Below, piece by piece: positions 52,075-61,431 of a stretch of 64,000 nt of DNA (its first letter is position 1; each line of letters begins with the position of its first letter). The stretch lies in contig JAHDPL010000020.1 of assembly GCA_018434355.1 (NCBI GenBank), positions 1 to 64,000 of the forward strand, in the 5' to 3' direction. This DNA comes from Sporomusaceae bacterium. Its GTDB lineage: Bacteria; Bacillota; Negativicutes; UBA1444. The notes below the pieces were generated by a model that was not told where the DNA came from, searched no databases, and worked only from the letters and a program-made list of their open reading frames with translations. The translations under genes and the position numbers were made by a program.

Positions 52075-53178
52075 CTATTTGATCCTGGTCTTCTGCGCCC
52101 GGCCGAGCGCGTCCGCTGCCAGGATGGCCGAATATACCGATCGGGCCGACACCTTGAACGGTTCGTTGTGAATCGTTTCCCCTTCGCTGCAGGCTTTGGT
52201 CGCCACTTGCATGATCTTCGCCTCGTTCACCTGCGCTACCCCGAGGTCCGCCAGGCAGGTCGGCAAGCCGACTTCACCGCAGAACCGCAGCACTTCGTCC
52301 AGTTCCTGCCGCGAGCGGTTTTCCAGCACCATCTGCACCAGCGTACCAAAAGCGACTTTTTCGCCGTGATATGCCTGATGGGTTTCCGGCAGCGCCGTAA
52401 ACCCGTTGTGAATCGCATGGGCCGCCGCCAGGCCGGAACTTTCAAATCCCAGTCCGCTGAGCAGCGTGTTCGCCTCGACCACCTTCTCCACTGCCTCGGT
52501 GACGACGCCCTGTTCTACGGCCAGTTTCGCCAGATAACCATATTGCATCAGGATGTCGTAGCACAACCGGGCCAGGCTGAGAGCGGCAGTCGTCGAGGAA
52601 CCGCCGGTCAGATTGCCGGAAAACGCCTTGGCGCAGGCATCGGCTTCGAACCAGGTGGCCAGGGCATCGCCCATTCCCGACACCAACAGACGCACCGGTG
52701 CTTTGGCGACAATTGCCGTATCGACCAGCACCAAGTCAGGATTTCGCCGGAACAGCACATACGATTCATACACCCCGTCGGGGCTGTAAATGACCGAAAG
52801 CGCGCTGCACGGCGCATCGGTGGCAGCAATCGTCGGCGCCACCGCGACCGGCAATCTGGCATAGTGGGCGGTGGCCTTGGCCGTGTCGAGCGCTTTGCCG
52901 CCACCGACGCCAATCACCAGGTCGCTGCCGCTCTGCCGGACCAGCGCGACAAACCGCTCTATTTCGCACCGGCTACATTCTCCGCCGAAGGGTTCGAACC
53001 GCGCCGCAATTCCGGCCCGATCCAGGCTGGCTTCCATCGCGGCCCGCACGCTGCCAAGCCCTTTGTGACCGCCAAGCACCAGCGCGTTCGTACCGATCCC
53101 TTTCAGATGCTCGCCAATTTCCTCGATCGCACCGGCGCCCTGAACGTATCGACCGGGAGCAATCATCACTCTGCTCAT
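52075..53178 (-). CDS. gldA: Glycerol dehydrogenase-type iron/zinc alcohol dehydrogenase
   Basis: This 367-residue group III metal-dependent dehydrogenase oxidises glycerol or a related polyol with NAD. It has the nucleotide-binding [15 protein letters not shown] and metal ligands in GMGDALATWFEAD, AAAHAIHNGF and AYHGEKVAFG. The sequence closely follows GldA. It is divergent from an FbpABC-like transporter, which might import its substrate or a precursor. Confidence 0.88.
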   Translation of the reverse strand: MSRVMIAPGRYVQGAGAIEEIGEHLKGIGTNALVLGGHKGLGSVRAAMEASLDRAGIAARFEPFGGECSRCEIERFVALVRQSGSDLVIGVGGGKALDTAKATAHYARLPVAVAPTIAATDAPCSALSVIYSPDGVYESYVLFRRNPDLVLVDTAIVAKAPVRLLVSGMGDALATWFEADACAKAFSGNLTGGSSTTAALSLARLCYDILMQYGYLAKLAVEQGVVTEAVEKVVEANTLLSGLGFESSGLAAAHAIHNGFTALPETHQAYHGEKVAFGTLVQMVLENRSRQELDEVLRFCGEVGLPTCLADLGVAQVNEAKIMQVATKACSEGETIHNEPFKVSARSVYSAILAADALGRAQKTRIK

Positions 53179-53327
53179 GCATTTCCCTCCAAACTACTAT
53201 TATTAGTTGTCCTTTCTGGATGGCAAGAATTTCGCCGCGCAACCGGGAAATCCCTTTGCCGTAAATCGCAGTATTGTGATACCTTACTAAAAGTAACCCA
53301 CCCGTTTTCCCTGTCTCGACTTGTCGC

Positions 53328-53348
53328 GTGTAAGATTTTTTCTTACAC
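53328..53348. promoter_or_regulatory. Inverted repeat overlapping a possible fbpB promoter
   Basis: GTGTAAGA and TCTTACAC form perfect 8-bp arms around TTTTT; a third copy CGTAAGA follows at 53353. TTGTCG (53321-53326) and TACACT (53344-53349), 17 bases apart, could be the promoter, so a protein bound here would block it. The rest of the 263-base gap gives no other clear signal. Confidence 0.45.
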
Positions 53349-53441
53349 TCCGCGTAAGACTAATCCCGCTACCTGGAATCTGACGAACCATTTAGAATAT
53401 CAATTGAGAGAGTAATGCGACAATATCCACAGGAGGCTATC

Positions 53442-55148
53442 ATGACAGCATTTTTTCGGCGTTGGCGGTTTCAGTTCCTCGATGACCTGGCTCAGATGAA
53501 AAAAATCGCCCGTGACCCGATCCTGACCAGCGCAATTTTGCTCTGCATCGTTTCGCTGTTCCTGTTTGTCGTATTTCCGCTATACAAGGTGCTGCAGCAG
53601 AGTTTTTTCAACCCTGACGGCGCATTTTCGCTGGATGCGTACAAACTGCTGTTCACCTCCGGTGAAAACTTCAAGGCATTTTCCAACACCGTGCTACTCG
53701 GCTCTGTCGTCGGACTGCTGGCAACCTTCGTCGGTTTCATGTTCGCCTACTGCTACACCTATCTGGCGATCCGCGGCAAAAAACTGTTTAACCTGGTGGC
53801 GATGCTACCGATGATTTCGCCGCCATTCGCTGTCGCCCTATCGATCATCCTGTTGTTTGGCAGCCGCGGCTTTATCACCAACACTCTGCTTGGCCTGCGC
53901 GACGCCAATATTTACGGTTTCAAGGGCCTGATCCTGGTACAGACGCTGTCTTTTTTCCCGATTGCCTACCTGCTGTTGGTCGGCATGCTCAAGTCGATCG
54001 ACCCGGCGATCGAAGACGCCGCCCGCGACCTCGGCGCTTCCCGCTGGCAGACGTTCCGCCGGGTGACGGCGCCGCTGGTCGGCCCGGGTATCGCCAACTC
54101 GTTCCTGCTTGTGTTCATCAAATCAGTGGCCGACTTCGCCAACCCGATGGCCATCGGCGGTAACTTCGCCACCCTGGCGACCCAGATCTACATCCAATCG
54201 ATCGGCAACTACGATGTGCAAGGCGGCGCCGCGGTCGCTGTGCTGCTGCTGGACCTGTCGATGCTGCTGTTTATCATTTCGAAATACTGGGTAGAAAAGA
54301 AAGTCTATGTCACCGTGACCGGCAAGGCTTCGCGCGAGCGCATGCCGATATCCGACCGCCTGGTGGTCTGGCCGGTCGCCGGCTTCTGCTACGCTGTCGC
54401 CGGCATCGTGCTGGCTCTGTACATCCTGATTCCGATCGGTTCGTTCATCAAACTTTGGGGCATCAACTACAGCTTTACCCTGGACCATTACATCTATGCC
54501 TTCGGCGTCGGTAGCAAAGCGATTTTTGACACAACCTGGCTGTCGGTCCTGGCCACGCCGATCACCGGCCTGCTGGGCATGGTCATCGCCTTTCTGGTAG
54601 TGCGCAAACGCTTCATCGGCAAAGGCTTCATCAATTTCGCCTCACTGCTCAGCATCGCCGTGCCCGGCACCGTCATCGGCGTCGGCTATATCCTGGCCTT
54701 TAACACGCCGCCGATTGTGCTGACCGGCACCGCCACCCTGCTGGTTGCCGCTTTCATCGTGCGCAGTCTGCCGATCGGCATCCGGGCCGGCGTGGCCTCG
54801 CTGCAGCAGATTGACCCGGCAATTGACGAAGCGGCAGCTGACCTGGGCGCTTCGTCGCGGCAAATCTTTTTCAAGATTACCCTGCCGCTGATCAAAACGG
54901 CCTTCTTCAGCGGCCTGATCTATACGTTCATCCGCAGCATGACTTCGATCAGCGCCGTCATCTTCCTAATCACCGCCAAATACAACCTGATCACGATCGC
55001 CGTGCTCGACCAGGTCGAATCTGCCAAGTTCGGCGTTGCTTCAGCCTTTTCCACCATCCTAATCCTGATTGTCTATCTGGCCATCTTCATCACCAACCAA
55101 GTCCTGACCCGTCTGGACCCAAATATCAAAAAAATCGAACTGACATAA
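53442..55148 (+). CDS. ABC transporter permease, fused FbpB/PhnV-type
   Basis: This 568-residue protein contains two BPD_transp_1 domains and about 12 helices. Two EAA loops are visible: AARDLGASRWQTFRRVTAPL and AAADLGASSRQIFFKITLPL. The fused form is typical of FbpB/AfuB and 2-aminoethylphosphonate permeases. ATG chosen after AGGAGG; an in-frame ATG at 53415 lacks a site. First gene of a permease-ATPase-binding protein operon. Confidence 0.92.
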   Translation: MTAFFRRWRFQFLDDLAQMKKIARDPILTSAILLCIVSLFLFVVFPLYKVLQQSFFNPDGAFSLDAYKLLFTSGENFKAFSNTVLLGSVVGLLATFVGFMFAYCYTYLAIRGKKLFNLVAMLPMISPPFAVALSIILLFGSRGFITNTLLGLRDANIYGFKGLILVQTLSFFPIAYLLLVGMLKSIDPAIEDAARDLGASRWQTFRRVTAPLVGPGIANSFLLVFIKSVADFANPMAIGGNFATLATQIYIQSIGNYDVQGGAAVAVLLLDLSMLLFIISKYWVEKKVYVTVTGKASRERMPISDRLVVWPVAGFCYAVAGIVLALYILIPIGSFIKLWGINYSFTLDHYIYAFGVGSKAIFDTTWLSVLATPITGLLGMVIAFLVVRKRFIGKGFINFASLLSIAVPGTVIGVGYILAFNTPPIVLTGTATLLVAAFIVRSLPIGIRAGVASLQQIDPAIDEAAADLGASSRQIFFKITLPLIKTAFFSGLIYTFIRSMTSISAVIFLITAKYNLITIAVLDQVESAKFGVASAFSTILILIVYLAIFITNQVLTRLDPNIKKIELT

Positions 55149-55161
55149 GGAGCACGGAATC

Positions 55162-56247
55162 ATGCGCAAAATGACCACGATCGAACTCAGGAACATCACC
55201 AAGCAATTTGTCACGCCGGACAAAGCGGGCACGTTCAAAGCAGTCGACGATGTGTCGCTGCGGATTGAGGCTGGCAAGTTCGTCACCCTGCTCGGTCCGT
55301 CCGGTTGCGGCAAAACCACGATTTTGCGGATGATCGCCGGCTTTGAGACACCGACGGCAGGCGAGATCTTGGTCGACGGCAAGCGGATCAACGACCTGCC
55401 TCCCGACAAGCGCGACTCGGCGATGGTATTCCAGAGTTACGCCCTGTTCCCTCATCTGAGCGTGTTCAACAACGTGGCGTTCGGCTTGGAACTGAAACAA
55501 ATGTCAGCGGCGCTGATCGCGGAAAAAGTCAACGCGGCACTGCAGATGGTCGGTCTGGCCGGGCTGGAAAACCGACAGCCCAACCAGTTGTCCGGCGGCC
55601 AGCAGCAGCGGGTCGCCCTGGCCCGGGCGCTGGTCATGGAACCGTCGGTGTTGCTGTTTGACGAACCGCTGTCCAATCTCGACGCCAAGCTGCGGGTGCA
55701 CATGCGGCGGGAAATCCGCCATATCCAGCGCCAGCTCGGCCTGACCAGCGTTTATGTCACTCATGACCAGTCGGAGGCGATGAGCCTGTCCGACCAGGTC
55801 ATCGTAATGAACCATGGCGTGATCGAACAGATCGGCGAGCCGGCCGAAGTCTACCAGAAGCCGGCCAGCGAATTCGTCGCCGATTTTATCGGCGTGGCCA
55901 ACTTCCTGGATGCCGAGGTGCTGGCGACCGAAGCCGAAAAAACGGTAGTCCGGCTGTTGGATACCCCGTTTGCGGTACCTGGACGACGAGACGATCTGCA
56001 ACCCGGCGAACAGGTCCGTCTGGTCATCCGCCCGGAAACGGTGCGTCTGGGTCGCGAAGGCGCGTTTGCCGCGACAGTCACCTATTCGACCTATATGGGA
56101 CCTTCCCAGGAATACAGCATCGACCTCGGCGGCATCCGCCTGCAGGTCGAACAACCGGACCCGGTCGGCAAGGAGCGGTTTGCCGAAAACAGCCAGGTGA
56201 TGGTGTCGTTTCGCGAAGAAAGCCTGCATATCGTGAAAAAGCACTGA
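55162..56247 (+). CDS. ABC transporter ATP-binding protein, FbpC/PotA type
   Basis: This 361-residue ATPase has Walker A GPSGCGKTT, signature LSGGQQQRVALARAL, Walker B VLLFDEPLSNLDAKLR and switch VYVTHDQSEAMSLSD, followed by a TOBE-type regulatory tail (about 280-355). The DEPLSNLDAKLR form is that of the CUT1/FbpC group. It lies 13 bases after the permease gene. Confidence 0.93.
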   Translation: MRKMTTIELRNITKQFVTPDKAGTFKAVDDVSLRIEAGKFVTLLGPSGCGKTTILRMIAGFETPTAGEILVDGKRINDLPPDKRDSAMVFQSYALFPHLSVFNNVAFGLELKQMSAALIAEKVNAALQMVGLAGLENRQPNQLSGGQQQRVALARALVMEPSVLLFDEPLSNLDAKLRVHMRREIRHIQRQLGLTSVYVTHDQSEAMSLSDQVIVMNHGVIEQIGEPAEVYQKPASEFVADFIGVANFLDAEVLATEAEKTVVRLLDTPFAVPGRRDDLQPGEQVRLVIRPETVRLGREGAFAATVTYSTYMGPSQEYSIDLGGIRLQVEQPDPVGKERFAENSQVMVSFREESLHIVKKH

Positions 56248-56296
56248 TATTTCAGCTCATTTCATTTTAACTAAAGATAAAAGGGAGGCAATGTTC

Positions 56297-57334
56297 ATGC
56301 AGAAAACAGCCAAATCAGTCGCCCTGCTCCTCGCGCTCACGTTTATCCTTTCGCTCGCCGGTTGCGGCGGCGGCGCCCCGGCCAAACCGACTGCCCCGCA
56401 GAAACCCAAAGAACTGACCATGTATATCGGCGTCGTCGAGCAACAGGCGCTGGTCATCGCCAAGGAATTCGAAAAAGACTCCGGCATCAAGGTCAATTTC
56501 GTCCGGATGAGCGGCGGCGAAACCCTCGGTCGCATACGGGCCGAGAAGCAGAGCCCCAAGGCCAGCGTCTGGTACGGTGGACCGGCGGATTCTTTTATCG
56601 CCGCCAAGAAAGAAGGCCTGCTGGAACCTTACAAATCGAAAAACGCCGCCGGCATCAAGGATAACTTCAAAGACAAGGATGGCTACTGGACCGGAATCTA
56701 CCAGGGCTATCTCGGCTTCATCCTCGACAACCGGTTCTTCGAGGAGCGAAAACTCGCTCTGCCCAAGTCCTGGAACGATCTGCTGAAACCAGAGTTGAAA
56801 GGCCAGATCATCGTTGCCAATCCCGGTTCGGCCGGCACAGCCTATACGGTCCTGTCCACGCTGGTCCAGATGAAAGGCGAGCAGGAAGCGCTGCAGTACA
56901 TGGCCCAGCTGCACAAACAGATCAAGCAATACACCAAAGCCGGTGAAGCGCCAGCCCGCTCGGCGGCGCTCGGCGAAGCCGCCGTCGGCATCACCTTCAT
57001 CCATAACGGCATCCGCCTGATCAAGGAAGGTTACACCAACCTGAAACTGGCGGTGCCGGAAGAAGGCACCGGCTATGAAATCGGCGCGGTCGGCATCATC
57101 AAGGGCGGACCGGAACCGGAAGCCGCCAAGATTTTCGTCGACTGGTGCCTGACGAAAAATGCCCAGGAGTTGGGTCAGAAAAACGGTTCTTACCAGTTCC
57201 TGACCAACCCCGAAGCGAATCCGCCGGCAGAAGCGCTGCCGTTCAAGAATACCAAACTGATCGATTACAAACTCGAGTGGTCCGGCGACAACCGTCAACG
57301 CTTGGTCGAAGCCTGGAACAAAGCGATCAAGTAA
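56297..57334 (+). CDS. ABC transporter binding lipoprotein, FbpA/AfuA family
   Basis: This 345-residue protein has a lipobox LSLAGC and a FbpA-type fold (TMYIGVVEQQALVIAKEF; SVWYGGPADSFIAAKKEG). At the position where ferric FbpA proteins carry a consecutive iron-binding tyrosine pair (NNYYW) this protein reads ITFIHNGIRL, so iron is an unlikely ligand. AfuA-type sugar phosphates or other phospho-compounds are alternatives. ATG 56297 is chosen over 56291, which is too close to GGGAGG. Confidence 0.88.
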   Translation: MQKTAKSVALLLALTFILSLAGCGGGAPAKPTAPQKPKELTMYIGVVEQQALVIAKEFEKDSGIKVNFVRMSGGETLGRIRAEKQSPKASVWYGGPADSFIAAKKEGLLEPYKSKNAAGIKDNFKDKDGYWTGIYQGYLGFILDNRFFEERKLALPKSWNDLLKPELKGQIIVANPGSAGTAYTVLSTLVQMKGEQEALQYMAQLHKQIKQYTKAGEAPARSAALGEAAVGITFIHNGIRLIKEGYTNLKLAVPEEGTGYEIGAVGIIKGGPEPEAAKIFVDWCLTKNAQELGQKNGSYQFLTNPEANPPAEALPFKNTKLIDYKLEWSGDNRQRLVEAWNKAIK

Positions 57335-57357
57335 GCGGAAATATATTGCAATTCAAC

Positions 57358-57398
57358 AAAAATGCTTGTATCCGTTCAGTCGGGAGCAAGCATTTTTT
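57358..57398 (+). terminator. Terminator of the FbpABC-like operon
   Basis: AAAAATGCTTG and CAAGCATTTTT form an 11-bp stem with an 18-base loop, the 3' arm ending in T residues. Confidence 0.75.
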
Positions 57399-57500
57399 AT
57401 TCAATTTAAGGTGTTTCTCCGGCCCCAAATTTTTTCCGAAAAAATATAAATAATTCAGAAATGCTAGCAGGATTTTTCAAAATACAAAAGAATATAATAA

Positions 57501-57543
57501 AATTAGAAATATAATTTCAATATGTGAAATTATATTTCTAATT
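57501..57543. promoter_or_regulatory. 43-bp perfect palindrome, probable IclR-family operator
   Basis: AATTAGAAATATAATTTCA (57501-57519) is matched by its exact reverse complement at 57525-57543, with spacer ATATG. Nested inside is TTTCA-N5-TGAAA, the shape of known IclR-family operators. A further TTTC-N8-GAAA dyad overlaps the right side. It lies 43 bases before the IclR start codon, an autoregulatory position. Confidence 0.75.
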
Positions 57544-57586
57544 AATGAAATTTTTAATAACATATTGAATTATGCGAGGTGTTTCC

Positions 57587-58363
57587 ATGTCGACGGATGA
57601 CGCACGAGGCGGATTGAATAATAGCATTACCAAGGCAGTTGCTTTGCTCAATTGCTTTACTTATGAACAGCCGCGGCTTCGCCTGAAAGAATTGAGTGCG
57701 ATGGCCAATGTCAATCAGGCAACCGCATACCGGATGCTAACCACACTCAAGGAAAATAATCTGATTGAGCATCAAGACGGATTTTATTCATTGGGACGGG
57801 GTTTTCTGAAATATGAAAGCATCGTGCTGAACTCAATGGAAATCCGGCGAATCGGATTGCCCTATCTTGAAGAGTTGTCGCACAACCTGCGGGTGAATGT
57901 GAATCTGGCGGTGTTGGACGATAAAGAGGTCGTTTATGTCGCCAGGGCAGAAACTCCGTATTGTGCATACGGTTATTTTCACATCGGAATGCGGCGACCG
58001 ATCCACTGTACAGCGCTGGGCAAAGTATTAACATGCAAAACTCCCGGCATTGCCAGTGAATGTTTTAGACGGGGCGTTACGCGATACACGCTAAACACCA
58101 TCACTGACGAAGCCGCATATTTACAGGAAATCGAACAAGTCCGCCTGCAAGGCTATGCGGTGGACCGCGAAGAGTGGAGCAATGGCATCAACTGCATCGC
58201 GGCGCCGCTGGTAGACGGGGTCGGCGACATCGTGGCCGGAATCAGTATTTCGGGGCCGACCAGTCTTTACCCGGCAGAGAAGATTTTGGAACATGTCCCG
58301 GTGTTGATTGACTATGCACATCGAATCTCAGCGCATATAAAGCTGCGCGGCAGCAGTCGCTAA
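57587..58363 (+). CDS. IclR-family transcriptional regulator
   Basis: This 258-residue regulator has an N-terminal winged helix (about residues 8-70; LKELSAMANVNQATAYRMLTTL split at RM) and an IclR effector domain (about 75-250; GMRRPIHCTALGKVLT, GYAVDREEWSNGINCIAAPL). Start at the ATG five bases after GAGGTG; an ATG at 57572 precedes that site. It heads the hexarate cluster. Like KdgR-type regulators it probably senses a sugar-acid intermediate. Confidence 0.92.
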   Translation: MSTDDARGGLNNSITKAVALLNCFTYEQPRLRLKELSAMANVNQATAYRMLTTLKENNLIEHQDGFYSLGRGFLKYESIVLNSMEIRRIGLPYLEELSHNLRVNVNLAVLDDKEVVYVARAETPYCAYGYFHIGMRRPIHCTALGKVLTCKTPGIASECFRRGVTRYTLNTITDEAAYLQEIEQVRLQGYAVDREEWSNGINCIAAPLVDGVGDIVAGISISGPTSLYPAEKILEHVPVLIDYAHRISAHIKLRGSSR

Positions 58364-58416
58364 ACAGCCCGAATGGCAACATTCATTCCGTGTTTATGTG
58401 AGGGAGGTAGATAACC

Positions 58417-59325
58417 ATGACAACTAATCCAAAACAGTTCACCCCGCGCGGGATCATCCCGGCAGTCGTAACTCCGTTAACCGCATCCGGCAGTTTCAGC
58501 GAACCCGCAATGCGAAAACTGATCAGCTACCTGATTGACGGGGGAGTGCATGGTCTGTTTGTTACCGGGACGACCGGTGAGTTTTACGGTCTATCGTCCG
58601 AAGAAAAAAAAGAAATATTCCAGGTCACTTTGGACGAAACAAAGGGCAGGGTGCCGGTTTATGCCGGAACCAACGGCATTACCACCCGCGAAAGCGTCAT
58701 GTTGACCCAACTTGCCGAGGAATGCGGCGTAGATGCGGTGTCGATTTTGACGCCGATGTTCATCACCCCTTCGCAAGAACAATTGATTGGGCATTATAAA
58801 ACGATTGCCGCCAACACCTCGCTGCCGGTACTGATGTACAACAACCCGCCAAAGACCGGGGTAAACCTTACCGCGCCCACCGTCGCAAAGCTGGCTGAAG
58901 TGCCGAATATCGTCAGCATCAAAGATTCCAGCGGCGATTTGACGCTCACGGCAGAGTACATTCGCTTGACTCGCGGTATCGAAAATTTCAATGTGCTGAT
59001 GGGGCGCGATACCCTGATTTATGGGGCGCTCTGCTACGGCGCCGCCGGTTCGATCGCCTCTTGCGCGAATGTTGCGCCGCGCTTGTGCGCTGACATTTAT
59101 GACAAATACATGGCCGGTGATCTCAAAGGTTCGCTGGAGGCGCAGTTCAAGCTGGCGCCGCTGCGCATCGCTTTTACGATCGGCACATTCCCGGCGGTGA
59201 TCAAGGAATCGCTGGCGTTACTGGGGATTGACGCCGGTCCCTGCATGGACCCGGTCGGGCCGATGAGCGACGAAGAACGGGAAAAAGTCCGTCAGGTTCT
59301 GATCGGCATGGAACTGCTCAAGTGA
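58417..59325 (+). CDS. DapA-family aldolase/dehydratase (probable hexarate pathway enzyme)
   Basis: This 302-residue member of the DHDPS/N-acetylneuraminate lyase superfamily forms a Schiff base at Lys169 (IVSIKDSSGD), with Tyr141 in VLMYNNPPKTGV and GTTGEFYGLSSEEKKE. The gene is not in a lysine context. With glucarate dehydratase downstream, the best reading is an enzyme acting on 5-keto-4-deoxy-glucarate: either the decarboxylating dehydratase KdgD or an aldolase. DHDPS proper is less likely. Confidence 0.85.
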   Translation: MTTNPKQFTPRGIIPAVVTPLTASGSFSEPAMRKLISYLIDGGVHGLFVTGTTGEFYGLSSEEKKEIFQVTLDETKGRVPVYAGTNGITTRESVMLTQLAEECGVDAVSILTPMFITPSQEQLIGHYKTIAANTSLPVLMYNNPPKTGVNLTAPTVAKLAEVPNIVSIKDSSGDLTLTAEYIRLTRGIENFNVLMGRDTLIYGALCYGAAGSIASCANVAPRLCADIYDKYMAGDLKGSLEAQFKLAPLRIAFTIGTFPAVIKESLALLGIDAGPCMDPVGPMSDEEREKVRQVLIGMELLK

Positions 59326-59359
59326 TATTTCTGTATCTTGTATAGGAGGGAATGCGGTT

Positions 59360-59854
59360 ATGGCTCGATATAAAGACATTTTGGGCGGACTGTTCTGGCT
59401 GGCGGTCGCTATCGGTATGTATTACGCTTCCTTTAGCATCCGGGTATTGGCTATCGGCAGCGGATCGACTTCTTTTGTCGGTTCGGGATTTATGCCCCGC
59501 CTGGTTGCGACCGGCATGATGATTCTCAGTTTGACCATTATGTGGCAGTCCTGGCAAAAACTAAAAACCGCGCAAACTGATGCCGGCAGCAACGACGAGT
59601 TGTCGTTTCGCGAAAAATATCTGCCGGTGCTGGCCAGTCTCGGATTACTAATCGCCTATATCGCCTTCATGGAAATGTTGGGATTTGTGATCATGACGGC
59701 GGTTTATTTGTGCGGGCAGATGTTTATCCTGGCGACGCCGGAGCATCGCAAACCGGTTCTCTTTGTGGCGATTTCTGTTGTGAGTGCGCTGGCCATCTTC
59801 TATACGTTTGTCGAAGTGTTCCAGTTGATGCTGCCGGAAAATCGGCTGTTTTAG
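59360..59854 (+). CDS. tctB: Tripartite tricarboxylate transporter small subunit TctB
   Basis: This 164-residue TctB-like protein has four helices, starting with LGGLFWLAVAIGMYYASF, and the GFMPRLVATGMMILSL segment of PF07331. It begins 34 bases after the DapA-family gene and nine before tctA. Here the order is tctB-tctA-tctC, different from the operon at 4.9-7.9 kb. Confidence 0.87.
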   Translation: MARYKDILGGLFWLAVAIGMYYASFSIRVLAIGSGSTSFVGSGFMPRLVATGMMILSLTIMWQSWQKLKTAQTDAGSNDELSFREKYLPVLASLGLLIAYIAFMEMLGFVIMTAVYLCGQMFILATPEHRKPVLFVAISVVSALAIFYTFVEVFQLMLPENRLF

Positions 59855-59863
59855 GAGGATATT

Positions 59864-61378
59864 ATGCTGGATATGTTTATCGCCGGGTTTGCCTCGGTTC
59901 TCACGTTCAAAGTTATGGCCCTGATTGTGCTGGGAGTTGTCGTCGGGATTATTTTCGGCTCCATCCCTGGTCTGACCGCGACAATGGCGGTTGCACTGTG
60001 CATCCCGCTGACTTTCGGCATGGATATTACCGCCGCGATTTCTCTGTTGATCGGATTGTACGTTGGGGGAGTTTCCGGCGGCTTACTCTCTGCGATTTTG
60101 ATTAATATTCCCGGTACGCCTTCCTCGGTAGCCACCTGCTTTGATGGAGCGCCAATGGCCAAGCGGGGTGAGGCCGGCAAAGCACTGGGAGTAGGTATCG
60201 TATTTTCATTTTGGGGTGGTTTGCTCAGCGTGTTTGCACTGATTTTCCTGGCGCCGCCGCTCTCCACCATCGCGCTCAAATTCGGACCTTACGAATATTT
60301 TGCCATCGCGGTATTTTCGCTTACACTGATTGCCAGTTTGTCGAGCAAATCGATGCCGAAAGGGCTGCTTGCCTGTTTGATCGGCATGATGATGGCCTTT
60401 GTCGGGATTGCTCCGATTGACGCCACCCAACGTTTCACTTTCGGCATTGACCAACTGTCTTCCGGCTTCGACCTGCTGCCGGTGTTGATCGGTCTGTTCG
60501 CGGTGACGGAAGTCATGAAGGAGGCAGAGGGGTGTTGGGTCAAGGGCCGGGTTTATGACGCAGCGAAACACAAGATCGCGCTCGGCAAGATTAAAGGCTT
60601 TGGCTTTACTTTGGCCGAAGCGATGACGCAAAAACTCAACTTTATCCGTTCCTTCATCATCGGCTTGGTGATCGGCATTCTGCCCGGCATCGGCGGCGGC
60701 ACTTCCAATTTACTTGCTTATGCAGTGGCAAAAAGCCAGTCGAAAACACCGGATAAATTTGGTACTGGGATTATTGACGGTGTGGTTGCTTCGGAAACGT
60801 CGAATAATGCCTCCGTGGGCGGCGCCTTCCTGCCATTGCTGACGCTGGGGATTCCGGGCGATACCGTGACGGCAATGCTACTCGGCGGCTTCATGATCCA
60901 CGGCGTGACGCCCGGCCCGCTATTGCTGACTTCGCACGGCAAGTTGGTATATGCCATTTTTGCTGCGCTGATTATTGCCCATATTGTGATGTTGGTCGTG
61001 GAGTTTTGGGGACTGCGCATTTTTATCAAAGCGCTGGACATTCCGAAGTATATCTTGCTGCCGATTATTATCTCGCTATGCGTAGTCGGCGCTTTTGGCC
61101 TGAACAACGACCTGACCGATGTCTGGAGCCTGTTGATCTTTGGCTTGCTTGGCTTCGGACTGGAAAAACTGGGGTACCCGTTGGCGCCGTTAATCTTAGG
61201 TTTCATCCTCGGGCCGATGGTTGAGACCAATCTGCGACGCGGGTTAATGCACACCGGCGGCGATTTCATGCCGTTCTTTGCCCAACCGATTGCCGCATTG
61301 TTCTTTGCGCTTACGGCGCTCTCCGTTGGCTGGATCATTTACCAGGGCTACAAAAAAAGGTCTCCCTCCGGCGTTTGA
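59864..61378 (+). CDS. tctA: Tripartite tricarboxylate transporter large subunit TctA
   Basis: This 504-residue permease with about 11-12 helices has GSIPGLTATMAVALCIPLTF, GGVSGGLLSAILINIPGTPS and LPGIGGGTSNLLAYAVAKSQ, the TctA hallmarks. It is a divergent paralogue of the gene at 4903. With TctB and TctC it probably imports a hexarate such as glucarate, given its operon partners. Confidence 0.93.
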   Translation: MLDMFIAGFASVLTFKVMALIVLGVVVGIIFGSIPGLTATMAVALCIPLTFGMDITAAISLLIGLYVGGVSGGLLSAILINIPGTPSSVATCFDGAPMAKRGEAGKALGVGIVFSFWGGLLSVFALIFLAPPLSTIALKFGPYEYFAIAVFSLTLIASLSSKSMPKGLLACLIGMMMAFVGIAPIDATQRFTFGIDQLSSGFDLLPVLIGLFAVTEVMKEAEGCWVKGRVYDAAKHKIALGKIKGFGFTLAEAMTQKLNFIRSFIIGLVIGILPGIGGGTSNLLAYAVAKSQSKTPDKFGTGIIDGVVASETSNNASVGGAFLPLLTLGIPGDTVTAMLLGGFMIHGVTPGPLLLTSHGKLVYAIFAALIIAHIVMLVVEFWGLRIFIKALDIPKYILLPIIISLCVVGAFGLNNDLTDVWSLLIFGLLGFGLEKLGYPLAPLILGFILGPMVETNLRRGLMHTGGDFMPFFAQPIAALFFALTALSVGWIIYQGYKKRSPSGV

Positions 61379-61431
61379 CCGCTACGGCGTGAATAGAAAA
61401 GAAAAATAAAAAATGGGAAGGGGTTTTATTC

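Noticed and set aside
52060-53415. 451-codon open frame on the + strand opposite gldA
   Set aside because: It starts inside the terminator hairpin, has biased His/Gln/Arg composition, and opposes an intact GldA.
58417-59325. 4-hydroxy-tetrahydrodipicolinate synthase for lysine biosynthesis
   Set aside because: The Schiff-base and tyrosine residues are shared across the family. The IclR/Tct/glucarate dehydratase context argues for a sugar-acid enzyme.
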